Origin: Mytilus californianus
Lineage: Eukaryota > Mollusca > Bivalvia > Mytilida > Mytilidae
Assembly: GCF_021869535.1 (NCBI RefSeq)
Contig: NW_026262668.1
Span: 71,073,558 to 71,137,557 of the forward strand
DNA length: 64,000 nucleotides
Direction of reading: 5' to 3'
Shown: positions 37,411 through 49,800 of the stretch, one piece after another
How the letters are laid out: every line of letters starts with the position of its first letter
How positions within the stretch are numbered: the stretch's first letter is position 1
Program-made: the position numbers and the translations under genes
Notes under the pieces: generated by a model
Seen by the model: only the letters and a program-made list of their open reading frames with translations
What the model was told of the DNA's origin: nothing
Databases searched by the model: none

Positions 37411-37748
37411 ATCTTCTGCCTCTCTTTTTTTTTTATCTAGATATTGTATGAGAACTTTTGAGATGGCATTAATTCCTTGAAAAGAATAATTATTCAATGA
37501 ATTCAGATCAATTGATCTGAATGAATATGGCCACTTTTTATTAAAAAGTCAACCAGAAAGAGAATAAAAAGATTTTTGTTTTCAAAATATATTGCACTAG
37601 TAAAACAGATATATCATGAATTAATATCACAGATCTAAGACAAACAACAAAAACCACTATTAGGTAGAGTATCTTGGTGATCTAGACTAATGTTAATAAG
37701 TCCTTCAGTAATCAGAACAGGTGAAAACAATGCTCTTATCAGCCAAAA

Positions 37749-37829
37749 TCAATTGTTGTGTAACTGGTCAATAACGGCAAGAGTGAAGTCATTAGTTGTA
37801 GAATGACCGCCAAGATCCTTGGTTCTAAC
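37749..37829 (-). CDS. IDH3B: IDH3B coding exon 10
   Basis: Encodes [20 protein letters not shown] and the last six residues before TGA. Acceptor TTTTTTCAG. Confidence 0.93.
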   Translation of the reverse strand, partial: VRTKDLGGHSTTNDFTLAVIDQLHNN

Positions 37830-40800
37830 CTGAAAAAAAGAAAAGAAAAAAAGTAATAGTTTAATTTACCATGTGTGTAAAGTGGTATATTTTTAGTGCG
37901 AAAGTTTGAAACAACTTTTTATGTTTTTAACTTTCATTTTTTCAATATTGCATGTGATAATCAAAAAAGAATTGTATTTTTAAATATGCACCTCCTCCTA
38001 GCCATTGGATGATAAAAACCAACAATTACCTAACCAAAGTAGGCAGTAGAGAGCTTATAGAATGCTTTTACTAGTGACCATAAAACCATTCTGATTTAAA
38101 TGTTTACAATAAATAATTAAAGTTAATAAGTTTACAGAGAACCCCTTTAAACTGAAGAGATTAGACAGACATCATGGATATTCAGCTAGCTAAGGTTGAA
38201 ATTACTTAGGAATATCATAGCATGTCCTGATACTTGAGGACAATGAAGAAAGGTTATTGCTTCAGGTAAGTTTTACTGAAGTTAAAGATAAATTTTATAT
38301 GTCTTTGTATTCAAAATACTGTAATGTTCTCCATTTCAGACTTATCCCTGGGTTTGTACTTACATGAGCAACACGAGTGTGCCACATGTGGAGCAGGGTC
38401 TGTCTACCCTTCCAGAGCACCTGAGATCACCCGGTTTGTGATGGGGTTCGTGCTGCTCAGTCTTTAGTTTTCTTTGTTGTGTTTTGTATACTGTTGTTTG
38501 TCTTTTGATCTTTTTCGTTTTTTGCCATGGCGTTAATTTATTTTTGACTTATGAGTTTGAATGTCCTTTTGGTATCTTTCGCCTCTTGTTTTCAAAGAAC
38601 AACTTACTTTTGCTGCTTTGATAACTCTATGTACAGCATCTTCTATAACCTTAGCATGGTAATCCAGATGTATATGTTTCAGCATGTTACAACCACTCAA
38701 TAGTACTGCTGTTGGATTGGCTATGCTCCTACCTACTGCTTCTGCAAAGGCATGTCTAGCACCCTGACCAAATAATTATCGTCAAAGATATAAGAAATTC
38801 ACAAAACAACTAGGATTTTCATTAGAAACTTGCTTTAGCAAAAAAGCTAACTTTGATCACTGAATAAAAAAAAGTAAAGTCAAAACCAAATGACTTCTGT
38901 CAAAGGACATGAATTACGTAGGCCTTACAACCATTCTATAGATTGAACATTGTTATTTATTTTTCATAGTAAATAAGAATCTAGCTCAACCACAAAAACT
39001 TCATGTTGATTTCAGTAAGTCATTTAGCAATGAAAATTAGGACGAGGATATCAGAACATAAGCCATATATAGCTATAAATACAAAATACGGATTGTCTAG
39101 CTTCTACCTTCTGTGATATAAAAGTTTTATACAATTTGATAACACAGTTGCTGTGATTAACATACTGATGTCTTGAGTTCTGCGACTTTAATCACAGGTT
39201 GCCAAAAAATATACTGAGTTCCATACTTTTCGCTTAGGAATATGCCTATACAACTGTCCATCATTTCATAATTGACTAATTAAATCTGATGATGCAAGAC
39301 TGTGTTTGATGGTATATCAAACTACTAATTACTTCAAAATTAGATGTATTTACCTGTTCAAACATTGCTGAGTCCCGACTATAACTTTCTCCGGGTACTA
39401 CACCAGCCCCACCCACCAGACCAGCTGCTAGGTTATCAACAATATTACCATACAAGTTAGGCATTACCATTACATCAAACTGGTGAGGATTTGACACCAA
39501 CTACAATAAAATATCATTTGTAATAGTGTAATAATAAATTGTTAACATTTTAACCTTAGGGACCTAACAAAGTAATCCAGTTTTCCGATCAACTCTCTTA
39601 CTGTGCTTACACAAAAGGATCTGCGACTCATTTCTCAAAAAATTTTATGAGCAAAAATACTTGTAAGTAATGAACATTTCCGTTAAACTTATGATCAGTA
39701 TTACAGTGTTCCAGCTAGGATTTCAAAAGGGCAGGGTGCCAATCCTGAAAAAGGGCATTTAATGCGTGATATGATAATATGAAAAGGGCATGTTTTAATA
39801 AAGATTATAATCAAACATTGTTTGTTCATTGAATCACTGGTTATATATATACAAGAACAACATCATTAGCCCAGAGAAAAACTATCTTTCTACTTTTTAG
39901 GCTGAAAACTTATCAATCAGCTTGTCACACAAGTTTTAAATCATTGCTTGGCACAGTTAAGCTTTATATGCAGTATTTTTTGAAAAATGTCCTGCTTCAT
40001 TCTGTTTCTATGGTCTGACACACTTTACAAGTTTCACCTTTCTACCTTTTATGTGATTAATGGCAATACAGCACAAAACAGCTGTAAATGCACAATGTTA
40101 GAATATAATGAACAGTGAAAATTTGGATTGAAAATAAAAAATACAGAAAATGATGACTAAGGCACCCTACCAACCTTGCTACTAAGACCCTCTTTAACTT
40201 TTCCCATGACTCAAAACACCTAAACATATTAATTCTAAAGCCAATAGTATGAAGACATATTTTATAATATCTTAGTAGGTTACTCGATGCTAGGAAAAAA
40301 TAAGATTGAGTTATCTTTCTTTATTTGGGTGTGCTCCTTCTTTGGAGGATAATAAACAGTACGTAGAAGATGTAAATACGATCAACAATATGGCGGCCGA
40401 TTTTGTTATTTTCGTATAAAAAATGAAGGCAGTCAATGAAAAATACGTCTTAATTTGCTATTTATTTCACGGAAAACAATAAGAGCAATGTTTTTAACGA
40501 GTTGATTATGGTTTTCGACTTTCTGTCAATTACGTTTTCTCCATGAAACTACGGTAAACATTGCTAATTGTGCCCAAGTTGTATGAACATTTCTTCAAGT
40601 TCAAAAACAAATGCAGACTGACCGATTCTATTTGAATGAATTAATGTTGATGATCATTAAATGACCCATCCGATAAACAGATTACCTATAACAACAGATA
40701 ATGACACCTGTTGTAACCGTTGATTAGCTTGGGGTCGTAAACAAAGTCATATACTTGTCGCCAGGTAAATTTTCGTAATTGGCTGATCATATACGAACAA

Positions 40801-43800
40801 AATAATATACCAATCGATCTTCAAAAAAGGCAGGGCGCCCTGCAATCTGTAAAAAGGGCACAGGGCGGCACTCAGGAAAGGGCGGACGGACCGCCCTGTG
40901 AAAACCACCTAGCTGGAACACTGTATTAGTTGTAAGATTTTTGTGAAAAGGGCCCCTGCCCTTTCACAGTTACAATTGGCAATATCTGGTCCCAAATTAC
41001 AGTTTGAATTCATCTCTTTTTAACTGATCAACTTGTGAAAAATCTTAGCCATTGGTAAAGTGAAAGGTTGTAGGTGTGAATTGAATGCAGTGTAATAAAA
41101 CATTTTCTTACTATCCAATTCAAGTAGTTGACCTCTTTCATGAGAATGTTGGATAAATACTGAACACCTTACACCATGTTATCAGGAACATTATTTAAGA
41201 TTTGTTTTACTTGGATATGAAAACTACATATAAAAAGAAGTTTTATACATAAATAGTTCAAAATTTCATTTTATTGAGCAATGAATGTTCGCTTTGTTTC
41301 TTGACAAAAAATTATTATATACTTCTGATTTGAATATTTTTTCTTTAGTAATTACTGAAGTATATAAGCCAAAGGGAGATAATCGTACAGTAAATTCAAT
41401 ATGTAATTGCAATGTTAGGCAAAACTAAGATTATCTCCCTTTCAAATAATGTTTTCTATATTTTGAAATGGACTTTTAAGTTTTAATTGATTTCTCAAAC
41501 TGCATTTCTCACTAATGAAATGAACCTTGCCTACCTGCATACAACAATTGTCAATTATCATATTTTCAAATTTTATTTTAGGATAGTAACTGGCAACTTC
41601 TTCACAACACTGTAAAAATAATCCATCACCAAGTTTCCTGAAAAATATTTCTAAAACCTATATCGTCCTATAAAGTATTACTTTACACATTAACAGACTT
41701 CATGTATGTCAATCCAGATACTGCAGATTCATTATTTGTAGGTTACTCATGTTCATGGACTTCTAGAGAATAGCTGAACCATGAATTTAAGAGAGTTCAA
41801 CAAAAAACAATTATCCAATATAGACTTGTATTTAAAATTTGTAAATTTAAGTTTATATGAAATATTTATTTTTTCCACAAAGTACAAAACTGGGTACCCA
41901 ACATAATCAAGAAATCTATAGTACCCTATTCTTTCTGTAAATAGCAAGAAATTAACAAATTCAAACTTGAACACATGTTTCAATACTTCAGCTAATTGTT
42001 AACAATATGAAATGTATTTTCCCCAGCATAAACCTTTTGAATTAAAAATTATTACGGCAAAATATTTTTAAAGTTTAAAAAAAACATCCCAAATTTTTAA
42101 CAAATACTAAAACAGTCAACCTGAAAGTAAATTTCTATTATAGTTTTGCTGCATCTGGTATGAAAATGAACTGTTCACAGGTTTAAAATAAATATTCATA
42201 TATTTAAAGCAAAAAATATCAGGAAAAAAATATGATCGATGGTAAGTAATTGGACAGGCTGGGATGAAGGCCAAATAATGAAGAGACATAAACTATGGGT
42301 TAAGCATGTGCATTAAAATTTTGTCATTTACATATCCTTTTATTTGTTTGCTAGAATCTGTCTAAAATCAACTTTTAGTTATTTACCTCTCTTCAGTGTG
42401 AACTTGTCTTTTGTCAATACTGATTGTCATAGAATATATATTTTGGTTTTACTTAATTCATGGCGTTTTATATATGCTTAGAAGTGTTTTTATTTCGTTT
42501 GTTTTATCTTTAATAGTTTTCTGTTATATTGCAAGTACTATATATCTATAAAATCTGTAAAACAATGGTAGATAACATAACATACATACATGATGTTAGC
42601 TTTGTGTACAGCTGTTACTTTGTTTCTTTTATGTCTCATGGCATAGTCAAAAGCAAACTTGGCAATTCTCATTGACTTTTCTCTTGTTATGATTTTTAAA
42701 CATTCTACTACACCTTTCACACTCTGAAAAATTAAAACAATTGAACACAAGAATCAAATGATATACAATGTTTAAACATTTATTAGTAAAAATTCTAAAA
42801 TTAGTCATTTTATTTTGTGAAACTTAAAATAGTTTGACTATTATGTTAATTTTATTGACACATGAACAGGCTGGTATAATCTAAGTATTTAAGTATAGAA
42901 AAGTCACATGTATGTGATGTGGTTTTGACATCATTGACATGTCGGATTGATTTCTAATATTCTGCTTGCGTTAATAAATTGTGATGAAGCAATACAGTTG
43001 GGTTTTTTAAAATATTGTTATATTTTCCATTGATTTGTACCTTTTTAGGGATAATTTTACCATATGAATGTGTAGAATATCGAATAAACAGCTGCACCAT
43101 GAGTGCATGATACGCCCGTCGCTTTTTCAAAGAATAAAGTTCAATAACTTCTCAATGTTATATCAGAAATTTATGAAAAACTAAAGGGAGGTTATCTTAA
43201 AAGATATAAACCAGTCACCAAAGCACTTTGAAGATATTGTCCGAAAACGGGAAAATCACCCATTTTTTATGAATAAAATCCCATAGCTCGGAAATGTAAA
43301 ATCTAAAATTTATAAAAATTGAAAGGGAGCTCGAGTCAATAGATATAAACAATTCACCAAAGTTTCATGAAAACTGCTGAAAGCATTTTTGAGTTATTGT
43401 CCGAAAACTGGAAAATCCCCCTTTTTAAAAAAAAATAAAATCCCACAACAGGGAAACGTAAAATCTAAAATTTATAAAAATTGAAAGGGAGCTCACATCA
43501 ATAGATATAAACAATTCACCAAAGTTTCTTGCAAATTGGTGAAAATGTTTTAGTGTTATTGTCCAAAAACTGGAAAATCACCCTTTTTTAATGAATAGAA
43601 CCCCATAACTCAGAAACGTAAAATCTAAAATTTATTAAAAATGAAAGGGAGCTCACGTCAATAGATATAAACACTTCACCAAAGTTTCATGTAAATTGGT
43701 TTAAGCGTTTTTGAGTTATTGTCTGACATGTTGACGACGAACTGAAGGACAGACAACGGTATACCATAATACGTCCCGTAAACGGGCGTATAAAAACGCA

Positions 43801-46800
43801 TACAAATAAAATTAAAGTTAAGTAAATACCTCATGTTCTAAAGCACTGTATTCTCCTTCTGTCTGTTCTCTTATTATAACAAAATCTAAGTTATTATGTT
43901 TGGTCTTCAATCCAGGTAAACTTTTAATAACAACAACATTGGCAAATAAATCTAATTCTGCTCTGAAATTATAAAATCAATGTTATACATTGTATTACAC
44001 TTATACATGTCGTTCTAATGTCAAATCTAAACTGACTGAGGAAACTTCTTACACCATATAAAACCAAACATGTGTTAACCAATTTCCTTGCAACTTGTCA
44101 GTACAATTAAAATTGAAAGGCTCCAAAATCAATATTTATCAAGTGATACCCTAAATTTACTAAAGTTCCACATAGCAATTTTTGTGAATTTTTTTTATGC
44201 AAATGTTAGCTTTGTACTTTTCGACATTATATATATCAGCATCAAAACTTTTATATTCAGCTGTGGTAATAACATACTTTTTTATATTTTGCATTATAAG
44301 TATTATTCTGACTTTTACCTGAGTTTCATATTTAGTGTCTGTAATATTCCACCTTTAAATTGAGAAGGAGTTGTGATAATGCCTTTAATACCAACACCAT
44401 TTCTTTTGAATGATTCTACAACTGTATCTAAACTAACACTCTGTCCCTGTTGAACTTCACTGTAGTAAAACAAAAATAAATGGGGAATGTGTCCTTGGGA
44501 CACAGATGAAGCCCCCGCTTGCATATGTTATAAAGGGACATAACTCAAGAACTGTAAAAGTGACACTACCCAAAATTGTACTTGATCTGAGTTTTGTGGT
44601 AATAAGCATTGTGTATACATTTCATACTATTTAGTTGAGGCAAACTTAAGTAAGAGAACGGAAACGAAAAATTTAGCAATTTTTCCATTTGTAAAGGGGC
44701 ATAAATCTAGAACAGTAAAAGTGACGCCACCAAAATTCAAACTTGATCTTTGTTTTGTGGTAATTAGCATTGTGCATAAGTTTCGTAACATTTGGTTGAG
44801 GCAAACTTAAGTTAGAGAATGGAAACGAAAAATTAGCAATTTTTCCATTTGTAAAGGGGCATAACTCTAGAACGGTAAAAGTGGCGCCACCAAAATTCAA
44901 ACTAGATCTGAGTTTTGTGGTAATTAGCATTGTGCATAAGTTTCATAACATTTAGTTGAGGCAATCTAAAGTTAGAGAACAGAAATGAAACATTTAGCAA
45001 TTTTTCCATTTGTAAAGGGGCATATCTCTAGAACGGTGAAAGTGAATCCACCAAAATTCAAACTTGATCTTTGTTTTGTGGTAATTAGCATTGTGTATAA
45101 TTTGCATAACATTTGGTTGAGGCAAACTAAAGTTAGAGAACGGTAACCAATATTGGGATGTACGTACGTACGGACGGACGGACAGGGGTAAAATTTAATG
45201 CCCCCTCCGCTACGGCAGTGGCATAACAAACATAGATTGAGTTTCATAGCAAAAATTTTATAACTTTGACAATATAATTTAGTTATGGTAAAATTAAACA
45301 AGAATTTGACTTACACCTCCTTCAATCTGTTTCAATTGGTTTTTTATCCTGTTTTCTTTGTATCAAATAGGGAAACTTTAGCAGTAGAGATGTGAATTTT
45401 TTTTCTATATAAGATTTCTTTAAATGATTTTCCAGAATATTAATATGTTTCTTGAATCTTCAGTAGCTTTCATTGACGTGTGGCTGTTTATGTATTCTTG
45501 TGCATGCTCTAAAAAAAAATTCCTTAAACAATTTGATTTTTAATATTCGGTTCCTTTTTCTTATATAAACATTCAGAATTTCAAAGTTCTACTAGCTAAA
45601 TGATTTTTCTATAATTGTTGTGTTTGATTACCTAAGAAAATATTCCTCGAATTCTATTGGTACACCTGCATGTGTAAAGACATCCCTTAAACTGCTCATC
45701 ATGTCTGGTCCCACTCCATCTCCAGGAACCAGTGTAGCTACTTGTTTCCCTACTGGCTTAGCTACTGGACTGGCCTTAAACATTATATTGGAGAGAAAAT
45801 TACTACATTTGTATTTTACAAAACCTGAGATCAATGCAAGGTAAAAGAAAAAAGCAATTGTTTTTCTTCCCCAGTTGACAAAAGTTTTTATTTTAAAGGT
45901 TTTTAAGATTTTAATATGCTTGATAAATTAATGTCAAAATAAAGTGTGTTATTGTACCAGAAAATGTTTGCAAGGTACATGTAGATATCCCAAGACACAA
46001 CTAAAAGCTATTTCCTTGAAAATTCACTAAAATTAAGTTATCCTAAAATTTTGATCTGCTTTTAAATTCTCAACTGAATACTTATTTTAACAAAGGAAAA
46101 GCATAAACATGTAGTGCTTCTGTACATCAAGACTTACTACACTCTGACACACAGGAAGTGAACCGTGAATACACCTCTCTACATTCTTCACAAGATCTTG
46201 TTTCTGAAAAATAAAAAAATAACAGATAAAAAAAATGTAAGCACAAAGAAACAGTGTAGGTTCTACAATGCCTTGAGCAAATCAAATTAGAATATCATAC
46301 AAAAACACACAATCTGACGAATTATACCTTATAGCAGTATATTCAAATGTATATAGGGTTTTATATAGTCAACTGCACATGATGGAAAACAATCCTTCGA
46401 AGCTTTCTTAAAATGATCTCAGAAGAGTTGTGTTGACCATGTGACACTGTTACAATACTCCAAAAATAGAAGTCCCCCAACACCTGAAAAATGGTCAGAT
46501 CAAAGTGGCAGTATAGTACAGTTAAAGCGAACATGTTTCCAAACTCCATACACCGCAATTATTCACGGAGTGACACCAGGAAACTCCAATATCCCTCCCT
46601 AAATTCTCGGAGAAATTTGGGAGTATTCCCTCCAACTGCGGCGTAAATTCGCTACCTTTTGTTTATTGTATTAGCGACATCTCTCCCAGCACAGTGTCAC
46701 ACCGTGTCACACCAGGTAATTAATTGCCCTAATCCTTCTGATCTATGCCGGCACGCGACAGTCAGGGTATTTGAAATTCTTATGTAATTAAACAATTGTA

Positions 46801-49800
46801 TTTCCTGTCTATTTATAATCAAGTTATTTGTCTAATTGCTTGAAACAAATAAATGATTTAAAAGCAAAATGTTGTCTTTAATTCTTCAATTGGAATAAAT
46901 AGTTTTATTAAAAAAAATAAAATGCTCCGCTGGGCGCAGCTTGATACGACCGCAGAGGTCGAAACCCTGAACAGTTGGGGCAAGTATGGACACAACATTC
47001 AAGCTTGAAACAGCTCTGAATTTGGATTGTGATTAAATATTTGACACAGCATAGGTTTTCTGACACAGAATGAATGTGGTCTTAGAACTTAAATATTTTT
47101 AATTTACCTATTATGGTCCAATATCCAAAATCTAAATACATGGTTAGATTCAGCATATTAAAGAATACAAAGAATTCAATTTTTGATGAAATCAAACAAA
47201 GTTTAATTTTGGACCCTTTTGACCTCAATGTGGACCAATTTAATAACGGGGCCCAAAAATCAAAATACATGGTTAGATTCAGCATATCAAAGAACCCCAT
47301 ATATTCAATTTTTGTTGAAATCAAACAAAGTTAAATTTGGACCCCAACTCGGGCCAACTTGAAAACTTGGCCCATAATCAAAAATCTAAACACATGTTTA
47401 GATTCAGCATATCAAAGAAACCCAAGAATTAAATTTTTGTTAAAATCAAACTAAGTTTAATTTTGGACCCTTTGGACCTTAATGTAGACCAATTTAAAAA
47501 ACGGGACCCAAAATTTAAAATCTAAATACACGGTAAGATTTGGCATATCAAAGAACCCCAATAATTCAATTTTTAATGAAATCAAACAAAGTTTAATTTT
47601 GGACACTTTTGACCTCAATATGAACCAATTTGATAGCGGCCCCACAAATAAAAAATCTGAATACATGGTTAGATTCAGCATATCAACGAACCCCATATAT
47701 TCAAATTTTGTTGAAATCAAACAAAGTTTACTTTGGACCCCAATTTGGACCAACTTGAAAACTGGGCCCAAAATCAAAAATCTAAATACATGTTTAGATT
47801 CAGCATATCAAAACCCCATATATTCAATTTTTGTCAAAATCAAACTAAGCTTAATTTTGGACCCTTTGGACCTTAATGTAGACCAATTTGAAAACTTTGT
47901 GAAATCAGCAGAGTCAAGAGAATATGACCGTCGACAGACGACAAATAATTCTACTACGAATGAAAGCTTTATGTCAAAAGGTAGGCAGACGGATGGACAA
48001 AACCATTATTATATACCTCACGTCATGACACATGAGGACAACAAAATTGTGTTTACAAATCAGTCAGGGGTGCTACTTAAACAAGTGATTTCATCATCAC
48101 TTATTTCAGTGATTTGATAATTTCAGTTATCACCTATTTAAGTGATTTTAGTGTTTTCTTTGATCTTCAAATGCTAATTTCATTGCTTTTCCATATTTTC
48201 ACAATCTTTTCTATAATTTTCCTACATAAATCAATTATCCCTTTTTCTTTGTATATTAATTTCACCAGTGCGCTTGGGCAGTAAGTTAGTGCGCTAAAGC
48301 TTTTAAAAGTACCCTTGGGAATTTTTCTGTAATCAAAAATTCATTAACTATTCTTACTATCAGACAAAGATCAACAATATTAGGTAACCTGATTGGTTTT
48401 CTTTAGAGTTAGAATGATCTACTTCAAGGTTATGACCTGATCTACAAACTATTCCAGTTTTTGCATATTTTAAAAAAACTGTAAAAGTGTCAGGCTTATC
48501 AAGCAAAAGACAGTTTCTGCATGTACATAGTTGTTTTTTCAATGGAATTGTTGTCTTTTTACCAATAAAAAAATCAAGCTTGTGGGAAAAATATCAAGAA
48601 AATGTTATAAACACTTATTAAAGTGATTACATTTTAACTTCTAAAATTACTTGTTTCAGTGATTTAAAAAAGTCTGTGTGAAAATTTTTAATATTTCACA
48701 GCCAAAATCACTCGAGGAAGTGATTCTGAAATCACTTGTTTAAGTAGTACCCCTGACTGCAAATCAAATATTTATTATCTTAAGGCAAAATATTACTGCA
48801 AAACATGTCATTTACGATGCTGGCTGGTAATTTTGTCTGTCTTACATTAAGTTCTGAATATTATTTAATTATATCAATGAGTTAGGTCTCAATTCCATAT
48901 TTGTTCCTTTTTGGCTACATGTCCTATCTTTTCTAAACAATAATATAAGTACAAGAATCATGCAAATAAAAAGAAGAAAAGGGGTTATAAGCTCAAAACA
49001 GCGAAAATACATGATCTTCCAATTGGTGCTTTTTCCCATAAAAATTTGATGTCACAAAGCAAATGTCTTTAGGTCACAATTTTTTATGACACATTTAATT
49101 TCCCCCCAATAGACCCAAGGTCAACCAGGGCAGTTCATTCATAAATCGAAATTGGAATCTCGTGTATAATGTGACCTATGAAAATGTTATCACCCACTAA
49201 AAAATAAACCCATAGGAATTTCCAAAAATTGGCAGGTATGTTGGACATGGCTGCAAAAATAATCTCCCACAGCCAAACAGAAGCATTATTTTGGCAAGGT
49301 TTAAATCATAAATGTCGGTTGGAAGAAAACGAAGGTGACCATATTTCTATAGTCATGATTGGGGCACAGGGGTTTGTTACAATTTGCCGGGTTTACTATC
49401 CATACAAACCTGTTTTTTACGGGGTTCGTATGGATAGTAAACCCGGCAAATTGTAACAAACCCCTGTGATTGGGGTCAGCAAAATAATTCATTGTTTTTT
49501 TGTTAAACTAAACAACTTTTTTATCAACTATTGTGCCACCATTTTCATCATCAGAAAAGTAACCAACACCTTAATATGAGCAAGGCCGTTATTATCTTAA
49601 TTATGAATTATATTTCTACTGCTGGACAGTTGTTAGGCAGAGCCAGAGGACACACAGTAAACCGGTAAATCCGATAGCTAATTATACTGCATGCAGTTGA
49701 AATAAGGATATAAAGTTTGTTCAGAAGCTACAACTCTAACATATCCTTAATAAGTAATACAAATGTGAGACTTCTTTCAGCGTACATTTTTCAAAAAACG

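Noticed and set aside
37205-37480. 91-residue hydrophobic frame that could pass for a membrane protein
   Set aside because: It lies in a dispersed retroelement-type tail that recurs at 38357; T-rich sequence gives the hydrophobicity.
44673-45301. Two minus-strand frames with repeated [18 protein letters not shown]
   Set aside because: Translation of the TRC-G tandem core; the periodicity follows the 160-bp units.
46560-46735. GTGACACCAGG / GTGTCACACCAGG words as element termini
   Set aside because: They are direct rather than inverted, and no matching ends or target duplication were found.
47599-48117. 172-residue plus-strand open frame
   Set aside because: It runs through a ~180-bp tandem core with the same peptide phrase repeating ([10 protein letters not shown]-like); a by-product of the repeat, not a gene.
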